A DNA stretch of 64,000 nucleotides, taken from assembly GCA_020205615.1 (NCBI GenBank), contig CM035167.1, positions 33,334,103 to 33,398,102 of the forward strand. The letters are read 5' to 3'. Below are positions 1-11,805 of the stretch, one piece after another. Under the pieces are notes generated by a model. The model saw only the letters and a list, made by a program, of their open reading frames with translations, did no database searches and was not told where the DNA came from. Source of the stretch: Panax quinquefolius. Taxonomy: Eukaryota; Streptophyta; Magnoliopsida; Apiales; Araliaceae. The translations under genes and the position numbers were made by a program. Each line of letters opens with the position of its first letter. Position 1 is the stretch's first letter.

Positions 1-116
1 GCATTGATAATTGCAAAGTATTAATAACGATATCCATCAATGAAGTACTAATTATAATTCTCCAACTATAGTTAAAATAATATAGACCAAAAATTGAAAC
101 AACCTAGATGGACAAA
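1..116 (-). repeat. Internal-region segment bordering the family F LTR
   Basis: These bases recur almost unchanged at 4174-4290, each time directly before the TGTAACACTC end of a family F LTR. Because the homology runs past the LTR edge, the segment is element interior and not host flank. In the minus orientation it would be the leader just after the 5' LTR. I see no clear tRNA-Met primer-binding site in it, unlike the other elements here. Confidence 0.6.
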
Positions 117-519
117 TGTAACACTCTCATCACACTAGCCCTGAATCACCCCTGCAAACCTGCCCGAAGAAAAACACAGCATGAGCCAATTGCCCAATAC
201 GGATACAGATATAAAAAAGATATACAACTGATATACGAAAACAACTGAGACAAAATACTGAACAAAGCCTCAAGTGCAAATACGAACGAAAATATAATAT
301 CCAAAGATCTTAATGGAATATATCTGAATCAACGTAATGAATATATCTGAATCAACGTAATTGACGAAACCAATAAAAGAATAAAGAAATAACGAACAAA
401 AGTAACTAACTCAATGACTTGAACTGAACAGAAACCAACAAAACTAATCCAATAAAATAATAGGCTGAAACAAATGGCTGGAGTTATTTTATACCGAATG
501 AGCTTAGAAATACACATTT

Positions 520-658
520 CCACACAGGCAAGTCAAACTAATGCCACACAGGCAAATCAAATGATGCCACATAGGCAGCCAAAATAATGCCACACATGCA
601 AGTCAAAATAATGCCACATAGGCAACCAAAATAATGCCACACAGGCAAATAACATATT
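520..658. repeat. 23-24 bp minisatellite in family F LTR
   Basis: About six imperfect tandem copies of a unit resembling ccacacaggcaagtcaaaat, spaced 23-24 bp. The same array is in the second LTR at 4694-4831, so it predates separation of the two copies. Confidence 0.75.
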
Positions 659-1514
659 GGACCACGAATCCAAATGTATGCAAATCAGATAGGTCTGTTT
701 GGCACAACATCACAAATCCGCAGAACAGAAAACTAGGGTTAACCCATACGCCTCCCACAACAAAACACCAAATGGCCCATTTACTCCGGAGCCCAAAATG
801 GAGACGCCGTGGACTAATCTTACCGCCACGGAAAGTGTCATGTCTCTCGTGCCAAGACGACATACTTGTGGTACCCCCACAGGTTGTTATAGCTCAGGTA
901 TACCCTATGATATATTCTAACAAAAATATCATGTCACAACACATGCGACAAAATACCAAGAAAAGGGTTCTATATGTACATGTTGAACCAAATCAAATTA
1001 TAATCACAAGGTCTCAAAAAGAAGGTAGCAACATGTACCGCTCTACAATTATCAAAAATAAATTGTACTAAACATGATAACCTAATTCAAAGAGTACAAA
1101 TACGAGTCATATATATCAACTCCAAAATGAAAACAAATATATTTATTTCACAGGAAACAATTATGTGAAATAATAACGAAATTCGAACGAGCGACAAAAC
1201 GAACAAATCAAATTTAACAAGAGTATCGCTAAAAGAGTACGGAATCCGTACCTGATACTTCCAAACCATTTATAGCACACTCCACAAAGTCTTACCCTCA
1301 AATGCCAACGATATCAAATACGAAACGTTACTCGCAACCTAAACATATTCACCTCAAATTAAAAACAATCCAAACTAATAAATTCTAAAATACTCATTAA
1401 ATTTCCTTCGCCCGAACTAATTACACAATTAACAAAAAAATAAATATACATTACTAACTGTAAGTTAGATTACTAATTACAAATTATAAATTACAAATTT
1501 TCTTTTCCCAACAC

Positions 1515-1570
1515 TATTATTATTATTATTATTATTATTATTACGTATTAACTGCTTCTAAAAGATATAA

Positions 1571-1613
<43 letters not shown>

Positions 1614-1699
1614 CCTCAAGCTTGTAAACTAAAAGAACACTTGGTGCATATATATATATATATATATAATAATCCATAGTCATCATGCAGAACATCTGA

Positions 1700-1739
<40 letters not shown>
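1515..1739. repeat. ATT and AT microsatellites in family F LTR copy 1
   Basis: An ATT run at about 1515-1542 is followed by three AT-dinucleotide runs near 1575-1610, 1648-1669 and 1702-1739. The spacers between them contain conserved ttggtgcat-type sequence. Confidence 0.9.
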
Positions 1740-1744
<5 letters not shown>

Positions 1745-2231
1745 TTCATAGGCATGCACCTTCAGATTATATATAAGAGACTCTCATTATAGGACAACTT
1801 TTAATCCGTGATGCAATACAAGTAAAGAAAACTTCTCATTCAATTGAAAAGAACAATAATAACTTACCAATTTGATCTAATTTCCCCACTTCCTTTTGTT
1901 TAGCGGCGGCTGAGTTCTTTTTTTTTTCTCTTCTTCCAGTTGGTTTGTATTAGAAATAATGAAGCAGTTAGGTTTTGGTTTATTTATTAATTAATATGTT
2001 TTATTAATACTCTTAATTTTATTAGGATTTAAAATTACACAAATATAAATTAGACCCAATTAATTTTTAAGGCCCAATTTGTACTAAATTAATTTACTCA
2101 TCTCTTATTAATATTTATTAGCCCACACAAATTAAATAACTATTTTGACCCAAAATAATGGACAAAGTCCAATTAATATGCTTTCAAACAAAATAATTTT
2201 TATTATTTAATTTTTTTTTCCGGGTATTACA

Positions 2232-2262
2232 TCACCTACCCCTTAAAAGGGATTCCGTCCCC
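2232..2262 (-). promoter_or_regulatory. Polypurine tract of family F element
   Basis: On the minus strand, ccttttaaggggtaggtga abuts the LTR start TGTAATACCC. A purine-rich tract there is the expected plus-strand primer of an LTR retrotransposon and fixes the orientation as minus. Confidence 0.65.
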
Positions 2263-2388
2263 GGAATCAAAAAAATGAACGTACCTAATTATCAAAAGAT
2301 GCAGATACTCCGCTCGAATAGACTCCTTTATCTCCCAAGTAGCTTCCCGCTCCGAATGATTTTTCAACAAGACTTTAACAAAAGGAAT
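2236..2388 (-). pseudogene. Chromodomain-like C-terminus of a gypsy polyprotein (remnant)
   Basis: The minus strand stays open for about 50 codons and ends at a TAG inside the purine tract. The translation contains VKVLLKNHSEREATWEI, followed by a stretch resembling the closing E-x-x-P-H-L-F of chromovirus polyproteins. This is the usual EATWE signature of the chromodomain-like tail after integrase. Everything upstream (gag, protease, RT, integrase core) is missing. The recognition is by motif only and no function is expected. Confidence 0.7.
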
Positions 2389-2575
2389 TATATTCCTCAA
2401 TTTTAATTTAATCAGTTATTTAATTACCAACTAAAAGAATTTAATTTCCAACCAAAACAAGGAAGAAAAGAGGGAAACAAAAATTATTTACCTTTTCCAA
2501 TTTAAATACAATTGTATACAATAAAATTAGTTAATATTTAATTAAAAAAAATTATGGTTTATTACATTTTTCACC
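2389..2575 (-). mobile_element. Probable LTR fragment of a related element
   Basis: AT-rich sequence ending in ggtttattaca at 2575, followed by tttttcaccccttaaaaata and gtcctcgg. That order (LTR end, purine tract on minus, a cctcgg-type segment) copies the arrangement at 2225-2270. I infer a truncated LTR of a second related element, not a gene. Confidence 0.4.
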
Positions 2576-4173
2576 CCTTAAAAATAATTTTGTCCTCGGA
2601 ATTCAAACAAGCTACAAAAAAATAATAATTTAGATACGACGTAGCGTCGCCATTTGTAACGATCAATGCGAATAAGTCATCGGTCCATGTAATTATCAAT
2701 GTACTTGTAAAAGATTCGTCAGCTATCGTGTCAAGCCTTGGTAAGGTTCTTCGCGTTGCATCAAATTAGATCACATGATCCACCGTTTCTGCGGCCCGTC
2801 GCTAATATCTTTGAGTTTAATTCTTGTAAACGTACTCTTTGGAACATAATTCGAAATCACAAAAATTTCTTCATCTAAATACGATTCGAATGCCCAAAAT
2901 ATTTAAAATTATCCTTAATTCGTAATACGTTTATATTCCACACATGACAAAGATCTAACAAATTATTTTTGTTTTATTTTACATAAATTCATACAAAACT
3001 CTAAAGACATCAGATAAACAAAACAACTGTGCAAACTATATTACCAACTCTCCCCATGTCCTCAAGAGCTTCAAAATATCTCATCCTCAATTTGAACTAT
3101 TCATCAAATAATATTACACCAAAGAATATACTACTAATATCTTTTTATCACCAACTCTCCTAAGACCTTAAGAGTTTCAAAATATCATAACCTCAAATCA
3201 AAATAGTTCTCAAATATTATTACACCAAAAATATACTACTACTAAGATCTCTCCATCATCATACCAAACTCCAAATCATATATCCTACTATTTGAATAAG
3301 CAAACTATAGCTTTCAAAATCTCTTAAGATATATTGGATTCATCACTTATTATATAGCTAATCATTCAATAAATCAATCATTCTCTTAGTGCCAACCTTA
3401 ACTCAACAAATTTCAAAAATTCAAAATCTCATCTTACTATCACAAAGAAATTTCATATAAAATAATTTCAATATCTTACTAAATAACTGAAAAGTCTAGA
3501 ATAACTGGAAAGTTGATTTACTACAAAAGATTAATCTTATTATCTCGAACCTCTATAACTCAAAATTACAAGAGATCCTCTGTATTTAATAGCTAATTTC
3601 ACTTTATCATAATATCCCACCGATACACATACCTCGAATTATCCACAAACTTAACAAAAGTTAAAGCATAACCCAAATCAAATCAAATTCTAAATTCTAA
3701 GATATCATAATAATTGATACCTGACATAAATCTAACAAATAATTCTTCAAAATAAAATATTCGCTGATATAAGTACTCATATCATAAGCACAACTCATAT
3801 AAGATCGTTTCTTATCTGCACAAGGTATAGATTTATTCACCTCAATGATTCAATCACAATTATTAACTAATATCATTTCTCCAACGCATTACAATGACAA
3901 TCTTAACAAATTATCACACCTTTCTCAAATCAACTACAACTCAAAAAATGGAGGACACTTCGTCAAAATAAAGACCAACCAAACAGAGAACAAAATCGAG
4001 TCGAACTCCTACGCCTACCCAAAGGATTTACCCACAACTCACAAAATGTCAAACCTAAATAGGTTTTCTACAAGAAAGAACCTAAGCTCGATACCATCTT
4101 CAGAATAATTCTTTCCCGAAAAGGAAAGGGAGGTCACGTGCAAAGCACAACAAACCTCAAAATTAGTAAACAG
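2576..4173. mobile_element. Degenerate AT-rich interior of the family F region
   Basis: About 1.6 kb between the LTR fragment and the repeated leader. I find no recognisable retroelement domain. A short open frame at 3845-4108 on the plus strand has low-complexity composition and no family I recognise. The stretch is probably the decayed interior of one or more elements. Confidence 0.45.
3040..3255. repeat. Two-copy diverged direct repeat of about 110 bp
   Basis: Both copies begin accaactctcc, continue with an aagagtttcaaaatatc-like stretch, and end at attattacaccaaa and atatacta. They lie back to back. Confidence 0.65.
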
Positions 4174-4290
4174 AGCATTGATAATTGCAAAATATTAATA
4201 TCGATATCCATCAATGAAGTACTAATTATAATTCTCCAACTATAGTTAAAATAATAAAGAACAAAAATTGAAACAACCTAGATGGTCAAA
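4174..4290 (-). repeat. Second copy of the leader-side segment
   Basis: Matches 1-116 with a few substitutions and ends at the LTR boundary TGTAACACTC. Confidence 0.65.
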
Positions 4291-4693
4291 TGTAACACTC
4301 TCATCACACTAGCCCTGAATCACCCCTGTAAACCTTCCGGAAGAAAAACACAACATGAGCCAATTGCCCAATACGGATACAGATATACAAAAGATATACA
4401 ACTGATATACGAAAACAACTGAGATAAAATACTGAACAAAGCCTCAAGTGCAAATACGAACGAAAATATAATATCCAAAGATCTTAATGGAATATATCTG
4501 AATCAACGTAATGAATATATCTGAATCAACGTAATTGACGAAACCAATAAAAGAATAAAGAAATAACAAATTGAAGTAACTAACTCAATGACTTGAACTG
4601 AACAAAAACCAACAAAACTAATCCAATAAAATAATAGGCTGAAACAAATGGCTGGAGTTATTTTATACCGAATGAGCTCAGAAATACACATTA

Positions 4694-4831
4694 CCACACA
4701 GGCAAGTCAAACTAATGCCATACAGGAAAATCAAATGATGCCACATAGGTAGCCAAAATAATGCCACACATGCAAGTCAAAATAATGCCACACAGGCAAC
4801 TAAAATAATGCCACACAGGCAAATGACACAT
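4694..4831. repeat. 23-24 bp minisatellite in family F LTR copy 2
   Basis: Same array as in the first LTR, with about six units and a few unit-specific changes such as tacaggaaaa for cacaggcaaa. Confidence 0.75.
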
Positions 4832-5614
4832 TGGACCGCGAATCCAAATGTATGCAAATCGCATATGTGTGTTTGGCACAACATCACAAATCCACATAAC
4901 AGAAAACTAGGGTTAACCCATACGCCTCCCACAACAAAACACCAAATGGCCCATTTACTCTGGAGCCCAAAATGGAGACGTCGTGGACTAATCACACTGC
5001 CACGGAAAGTGTCATGTCTCTCGTGCCAAGACGACATGCTTGTGGTACCCCCACAGGTGGTTATAGCTCAGGTATACCCTATGATATATTATAACAAAAA
5101 TATCATGTCACAACACATTCGACAAAATACCAACAAAAGGGTTCTATATGTACATGTTGAACCAAATCAAATTATAATCACAAGGTCTCAAAAAGAAAGT
5201 AGCAACATGTACCGCTCTACAATTATCAAAAATAAATAGTACTAAACATGATAACCTAATTCAAAGAGTACAAATACGAGTCATATATATCAACTCCAAA
5301 ATGAAACTAATATATTTATTTCACAGGAAACAATTATGTGAAATAATAATGAAATTCGAACGAGCGACAAAATGAACAAATCAAATTTAATATGCCAACG
5401 ATATCAAATACTTAAACGTTACTCAAACGCAACCCAAACAAATATTCACCTCAAATTAAATAAATACAATCCAAACTAATAAATTCTAAAATACTCATTA
5501 AATTTCCTTCATTCAACTAATTACACAAATTAACAAAAAATAAATATACATTACTAACTCGTAAGTTAGATTACTAATTATAAATTGCAAATTACAAATT
5601 TACTTTTCCCAACA

Positions 5615-5720
5615 CTATTATTATTATTATTATTACGTACTAACTGCTCTAAAAGATATAAATACATATATATATATATATATATATGATCCTCAAGCTT
5701 GTAAACTAAAAAAACACTTG

Positions 5721-5771
<51 letters not shown>

Positions 5772-5816
5772 ATAATCCATAGTCATCATGCGAACATCTG
5801 GATGCATATATATATA
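5615..5816. repeat. ATT and AT microsatellites in family F LTR copy 2
   Basis: An ATT run at about 5615-5634 and AT runs near 5665-5687 and 5724-5767, with a short one near 5805. Lengths differ from copy 1, as expected for independent slippage. Confidence 0.9.
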
Positions 5817-7343
5817 AATAATTCATAGGCATGCACCTTCAGATTATATATAAGACACTCTCATTATAGGACACCTTTTAATCCGTGACGCAATACAAGT
5901 AAAGAAAACTTCTCATTCAATTGAAAAGAACAATAATAACTTACAAATTTGATCCAATTTCCCCACTTCCTTTTGTTTAGCGGCGGCTGAGTTCTTTATT
6001 TTTTTCTCTTCTTCCAATCGGTTTGTATTAGAAATAATGAAGCAGTTAGGTTTTGGTTTATTTATTAATTAATATGTTTTATTAATACTCTTAATTTTAT
6101 TAGGATTTAAAATTACACAAATATAAATTAGACCCAATTAATTTTTAAGGCCCAATTTGTACTAAATTAATTTACCCATCCCTTATTAATATTTATTAGC
6201 CCAGACAAATTAAATAACTATTTTGACCCAAAATAATGGACAAAGTCCAATTAATATGCTTTCAAACAAAATAATTTTTATTATTTAATATATTTTTTTC
6301 CGGGTATTACAGTAACGCCCCAGAAAAATCGGATTTTTATGAGAATTAAATTTTTATTTGATTATGTGGATTAAATGAATTTAATTGATTATTTATGGAG
6401 TAAGCTAATTGAAGATTGTTCTATGACCTAGATATATCGGAACGTCGTAGTATTTTGGCTACGTAATAGAATTAAAGTGTTTGAATTTCCGAGAAGAAAA
6501 TGAAAGCTTTCCAAGAAATTTTTCGAAAAATACTATTCATGCATTTCTACTTGGGAATTATTTTTGAACTTCCGAGAAATGTGTAATGATAGAATATCGA
6601 GGTAAGATGGATTATCCAATAATATTTCAGTTATGACAAACATAGTTTTTCACCTGCGGACATAAAACCTAACGATTAGGAAAAGTGAATTCCGAGAAGG
6701 AAATAAAATGTGTATAAGGAATTAAAGTGATGATCGTATAATACGTAGGTATTATACGAAGTAATGAATATGAGTATGATACGAAGTATTATACGAGTAT
6801 GTATGAATAATGGTATGTTGTATATAATGAATAAGTATATGAGTTAGAATACGAGATTAATACATAGACAATACGTTCTAAGGCTTTAAGCCATATGTAA
6901 TGGACTTGTAGGATTGAGTAGGAAATTTAAAAGTCCAATGGGAATTATGATGAGGCCCAAATGTAGGAATGGGGAATTCCAATAAGGATTAATGTGAAAG
7001 CCCAATGCAAGCTAATGGTTAAGCCCAACTATTTATTAATGCAATCCCAAAGTATAAGATGACATTAATAGAATTTAAAGCCCAAAGCAAGCTTGATCAA
7101 TGGGGCAACCCATGATCACATGGATGACCCAAAGTGGTGGCCAAGTAAAGTACTTGGTGGCTAAGCAAAGGATAAGCTATATGATTAACAAGCAAACTTA
7201 AAGGCTAAATAAAGTTCTTATGTGATGAGCAAGAAAATAAGGTGATGGCCAAGTTAATTTAGTGCTTAAGTAAGGAATAAAAAGGAGGTGATTAAGGAGG
7301 TGGGATGGCCTAAAAGACTAAACTACCCTAACCTAGAAAGTCC

Positions 7344-7351
7344 TATAAATA
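7344..7351 (+). promoter_or_regulatory. TATA box of family B LTR
   Basis: TATAAATA inside tcctataaatag, the same context as in the other family B LTRs. It fits the Pol II start of the retroelement RNA and marks the U3/R border as downstream. Confidence 0.6.
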
Positions 7352-8335
7352 GAAAGCTTTGGATTTCATTTAACACTTGTTCAAAAACACCAACAACTTA
7401 TAGCTTATTAGTTAGAGAGAAAAAGCTAGAAAAGCTAGAAAAGCTTGATTTTATATTTCAAGAAGCAAGAAGAAGATCAAAGATTAACCAAGTAATCTTC
7501 AAGGGTAAGATCCTAAACTATGATTCTCTTTCTTTTCCATTGTTAGAGAAGTGAGTAGTAGTAAGATTTGTATGCTAAGAAATGAAGAGAATGAATAAAT
7601 CAATAGAATTAAGCCGTATAAGTCATGAATAAGTAATTCAAACCTAAATAAGTTATGAACTCATGAGGAACCTATATGAACTTCTCATATGTATACCGTA
7701 ATAAGACGGTATGATAAGGAGATGTGAGAATGGTGGTTAAAAGACTTAATCTATAATAAGTCATGTGTAATGAAGTCATAAGTAGTTTATACTTTTATAA
7801 GTTCTAAACTTATGAGGAACAAGTAATAACTTATCATGTAAATAAGTTAATATAATATATATGTTAAGATGTTAAATTGATGGATTGAGTCTATTTGAGT
7901 AGATGAAAAAATCATAAGAAACGAAGTTAGGGCGGAATTCACAAGTTTGGACGATAATCGTCGAATTTTAGAAATTCTCAGAATGGAAGTCAAATTTTTA
8001 TATGGAGCTTGGAAACATTGGTTTTCAATGGAGTCAAGTCTTATTTGGCATTATAGAGTTGCGGACTCGAAAATGACCGAATTCAGACATAGAACGAAGA
8101 AACGAGCATTGAACGTTCACGAACGTTTATTGTTTCGTTAAAAATAAACTCATAGGTGAATTTTGAGTTAAAGGATTCGAAATTGTAAAATTATTACATG
8201 AACATGTAGAGTTTGTGATTCATGAGCTAATGGCTTTTGAACGAGCCAAATCAGACTTAAAATGATCAAATTTGGAGTCCAGAAAGTTCACAAAGTTTAC
8301 AAAACTGTCAAAATTTTGGGTGCACAGAGTTGGCG

Positions 8336-8542
8336 TTACGGCGCCAACCCAAGGCAATAAAGCGACGCAGTCACGAAAAGCAAAAGGCCGAAAGAAAGCC
8401 AAGACCTACTGGAGTTTTGCACCGCAGCGCCTACTCCAGTTATAATCCTCGCGCCGTAGCGCCATGTACAGTAGGACCGAGGACTGAAGAGTGGCACCGC
8501 AGCGCCAATATAGTTAAGGGATGTCGCGGCTTGGCGCCGGAA
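8336..8542 (+). repeat. GC-rich block of repeated CACCGCAGCGCC-like motifs
   Basis: In an AT-rich LTR this stretch repeats GGCGCC and CACCGCAGCGCC-like motifs at about 8340, 8420-8431, 8449-8463, 8495-8506 and 8531. A matching block is in the family B LTR at 35886-36078. Confidence 0.6.
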
Positions 8543-10001
8543 GTGAGTTGACCAAGTTAGGTTTTGTAAATCCAATTGATTAGGAAGGAATAGTAGAATG
8601 CACATGTACTTAATATACATGATAAAGTCTAACTTTAAATCACTTTTATAGTAATGACGGTATGAATTGAAGTATGTATTAAGAATAATTAAACGAAGAA
8701 CGTGAAGGGTAATTAAGTAAATCATGAATGGTATTCAACGTTGGTACTTCACCAATGACGGTCATGTTTCGATTAATAACGTAAGAACGTTAATAAGCCG
8801 TGAGGAAGAATGATTAACTCGAACCGAGTTGCATTAATGAAATAATTTTTGGTTAATTTATAGAAGAGACAGAAGTTGGTAAGAACGATGTATAAGAACG
8901 ACGGCAAGTCGAAACCAATAATAACAAATCTAATATATGATTAGATTGAGAAGAAGGGTAAGATTAATTAGGAACCATGTATTTTATTCATGACCTAATG
9001 TGGTATGTTATGTGGTTATGTGTTGTAGAGACCGTAACGACTAAAAGGAAAAGTAATTTTACTGTAGCAGGCGCTGAAGGCAAGTTTTTTTCTTATCGCT
9101 TGTCTAACCTTCGTGTGAGCCAGGTTTTCAGTGATTCATGTTATGAGATGCATGAATTGTTTTACGAAAGGGTCGATGCCAATTTTTACTCTGCTAGACT
9201 ATTCTTGAAAGATTTCTTGATGTCTTTATAAGTCTTTACATATAAAATTGATAACGCTATCCTACGCCAATTATTTGGTACGGATTCAAGGTAAGCCTGA
9301 GTATGAATAAACAAATGTATTTTTCATCAATTATTCGATGGGCACGCGAGGTTGCCAAAACTTAAACGTATATACGTTTATAGAGTGTAGTGTTGATCAA
9401 CATAGAGTACTATAGGCTGATCAACTAGACGTGCTCGTAAGCTATGTCGGACTAACAGACTTAGTGTCGGGATGTCCTTTTCAAAGACATTATGAAATGC
9501 TCATGATTTTGGACCAGAGTTGATGTTTTACTGAATATTATCATTGTAAAACGTTTTGAAGGAAAAAAGGTGCTATTTTGAATTATCAATAGTACTTCAT
9601 AACTATTGTTTAGTTATTGAAGATATATGATTCCTATGTTTCAAGCATGTCGTTTAGATGAAATTGTTGTACTTGCTGAGCTTGTTATGCTCACTCTTGC
9701 TTGAACCATATGAATGCATCTTAGATCGAACGGACCGAAAGATCCGACAAGGATAAAGGGAAGACTAACGCAAACATGTAGATTACCTTTGTAATAGTAT
9801 AGGTTTGTAATGATAATATTTAATATTATGACAAGAACAAATGTAACGGTTATAAAGAACCTAGGGAATGGTAATATTGTTTTGGAATTTATAAAAGACA
9901 TATTCGTTCTTTTGAGACATTTTAATTGAATGTTTATGTGAATTGTAGCACCATGTAGAACCATATGTCGGGTTGGAAAATACCCGGATTTGGGGGCGTC
10001 A

Positions 10002-11122
10002 AAAAGCCAATGTCCTGTTCCTTTCGAACAACTGCAACAACGTGAAGGCTAGTGATTTGAATGTCTTGGAACTCAAGTGTGCATGGAATTAGAGTCAAAA
10101 TACGTGTCTTGGCTTATAATTAAAAAAAACAACAAGATTGAATCATGATACAATCAATTAACATCTTTGAAGCTAATTTTGGAACGAGAGTATTGGAGGA
10201 AGATTTTGAAGGAGATTTCACGATAATTACAGATTGAGGCTAGAGAGAAGGGTGGTTCATGATTCATTCTCTTTCTTTAGTTTATTATTTGTAATTGGGA
10301 TGATGTTTACTTTAATTAATTAAGTTTTTAATTCATCGATGATGAACTAAATTACTTTTTAGGCTTATAACGGATATTTGGGTGGAATGATGATTATGTA
10401 ATCTTTGATTTCCAGTTTAATAAGTTATTCTTCTGTTTATCTATATTAATTTGTGCTTGAATTTATGAATTGCTTGATAACCAATTCTTTGTGGACTTGT
10501 ATGGATTCGAGAGAGGAAATATATGTCTAGATGTAGTTAATATAGCATGTGTTCTTGAATTATGTGATTGATTGGAATCTTAATTTATGTTAGGGTAGAG
10601 ATATGCCTAGCATCACATGTAATCGGATAGAGAACTTGAATTTAAACCTTCTTTGATTTCAATTCACATAAAGATATAGTGAATTAGTTAATTAAGGTGT
10701 TTAACTTAGTTCTATCTAATTTGTGGATTTAAGTAAATACAGTATTAATGCATCGAGAGATGGCTTTCTACTTGAGTGTTCTTGATTAATAAACTGGGAT
10801 AGTAAATTAAAATGGAATAAAGGGTAATAATCAGAGTGATACCTGGAGTGAAGTTGTAATCCTAATTCTCCAATAATTGTTTGAAATTTCAGTTTTTAGG
10901 TTTTGTTGATTGTTTGGTATTTTTAGTATTTTTAACATATTTAGTTTTCATAGTTATAATTCTTAAATTGGATAGTTTAATAAAACTAGGATTAATAGGA
11001 AACTTATAATTGTGATGGTTAATTTCTTGCTAATCTCTGTGGGAACGATACTCTACTTACTACTATATTATGTGTTGACCACGTATACTTGCGTGTTGTG
11101 CGTATTTAGATTTTACCCAACA
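10002..11122 (+). mobile_element. Tat/Ogre-like LTR 3' region (remnant)
   Basis: The right end carries ctctgtgggaacgatactct, then a cttgcgtgttgtgcgtattt stretch and acccaaca. I recognise this as the end of the LTR or leader in plant Tat/Athila-type gypsy elements, normally followed by a GGCGCCGTTGCC-type primer-binding region that is absent here. The left part has no coding signal. The left boundary is simply where family B sequence stops. Confidence 0.55.
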
Positions 11123-11309
11123 TAACTAATTATCCTCTTAATTACAAAAATTGAACTACTACTAATAACTAATCAATTGATTTACTCTCAAAAGCCCCTA
11201 GCCTTCAATCAAGTCTACTCACAAGATAAATTATCCTTCCCAAGAGATCCCAAGCCAGTCGCCAAGTAGCATAAGAGGTATCCTCTAAAGGTATTGTGGA
11301 TTTCATTCA
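11123..11309. other. Unassigned spacer
   Basis: No domain or terminal signal is visible. A 27-28 bp direct duplication built on ttgtggatttcattcaatta starts at about 11294 and 11322, overlapping the right edge and the pol fragment that follows. Confidence 0.4.
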
Positions 11310-11754
11310 ATTAGAAACTTATTGTGGATTTCATTCAATTAGAGCCTCCTTTGTTGTTCCAATGTTGGTTTTGACTTCTCTTCCAAGAGTATCTTGTGCA
11401 TACAGAATGAAGGGTTATTCCCTTAATATCAATAGTTGTCCATCCTATCGCAGATTTGTACTCTCGGATAATCCTCAAAAACTTATTTTCCTACAATTCG
11501 TTAAGTGCAGATGCAATAATAATAGGTAAAGTAGATGAATTACCCAAAAACACATACATGAGGTGTTTAGGGAGAGGATTTAGTTCTAGTATTGGTGGTT
11601 CCTCAAGTGAGGGTTTCATCCGTGCCAATGCTTTTTCTTCAGTTTGTAATGTCTCAAATGGCACCTTGAATCTACTCACTCTAGGTAACACATAAAACAT
11701 TTGCAAATAATCAACAAACTCTAGATCGTCCCACGGAAATCGGTCCACATACAT
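11310..11754 (-). pseudogene. Tat/Athila-type pol fragment: protease-RT linker and RT N-terminus
   Basis: The minus-strand translation contains LELNPLPKHLMYVFLG, STLPIIIASALNEL and, after a stop, SAIGWTTIDIKGIT. These match the linker that precedes RT in plant Tat/Athila gypsy polyproteins (LELKPLP-H-L-Y-FLG, LPVIIAS, AIGW-IADIKGI). The fragment stops before any RT catalytic motif, ending near QQRRL. It has an in-frame stop after NEL and a frameshift further on. It runs opposite to the neighbouring G-patch fragment. Confidence 0.65.
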
Positions 11755-11805
11755 TCTACATATCCTTCAAATCGCTTAAAATAACTACAGGATATAACCT
11801 ACTGT

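Larger units (their letters stand above)
117..2231 (-). mobile_element. Family F LTR, copy 1 (Ty3/gypsy)
   Basis: This is the first of two direct long terminal repeats. It reads TGTAACACTC at the left and GGGTATTACA at the right, so the termini are TG...CA with a short TGTAA/TTACA inverted repeat. The second copy is 4291-6311. Minus orientation is chosen because the purine tract and a chromodomain tail lie just right of 2231. The LTR holds a 23-24 bp minisatellite, ATT and AT microsatellites, and no believable gene. The open frames in it are short and recur only because the LTR is duplicated. Confidence 0.8.
4291..6311 (-). mobile_element. Family F LTR, copy 2 (Ty3/gypsy)
   Basis: Direct copy of 117-2231 with the same TGTAACACTC and GGGTATTACA ends. 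It is about 95 bp shorter, mainly from microsatellite length and a deletion near 5390-5400 of a stretch present near 1218-1310. At 6312 it abuts a family B LTR that lacks its first T, so this element ends exactly at that LTR edge. Confidence 0.8.
6312..10001 (+). mobile_element. Family B LTR, plus orientation (solo or truncated)
   Basis: It begins gtaacgccccagaaaaatc (expected TGTAACGCCCC with the first T gone) and ends ggatttgggggcgtca. Those ends match other family B LTRs at 12477-15553 and 31470-37312. It has a TATA box at 7344-7351, a GC-rich repeated block at 8336-8542, and a 3' part with the lineage's typical tgatcaacatagagtactat and gcttgaaccatatgaatg segments. No primer-binding site follows the right end, where Tat-like sequence begins. 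Small open frames at 7288-7554, 7947-8141 and 8977-9231 have no recognisable domain. Confidence 0.75.

Noticed and set aside
634..1071. 145-codon plus-strand frame duplicated at 4808-5239
   Set aside because: It lies within the family F LTR and is conserved only because the LTR is duplicated. It shows no domain and includes minisatellite sequence.
1558..1755. Minus-strand frame rich in Tyr-Ile
   Set aside because: Translation of AT microsatellites.
8336..8725. 129-codon minus-strand frame in the family B LTR
   Set aside because: It covers the GC-rich motif block with no recognisable domain and is not preserved in other LTR copies.
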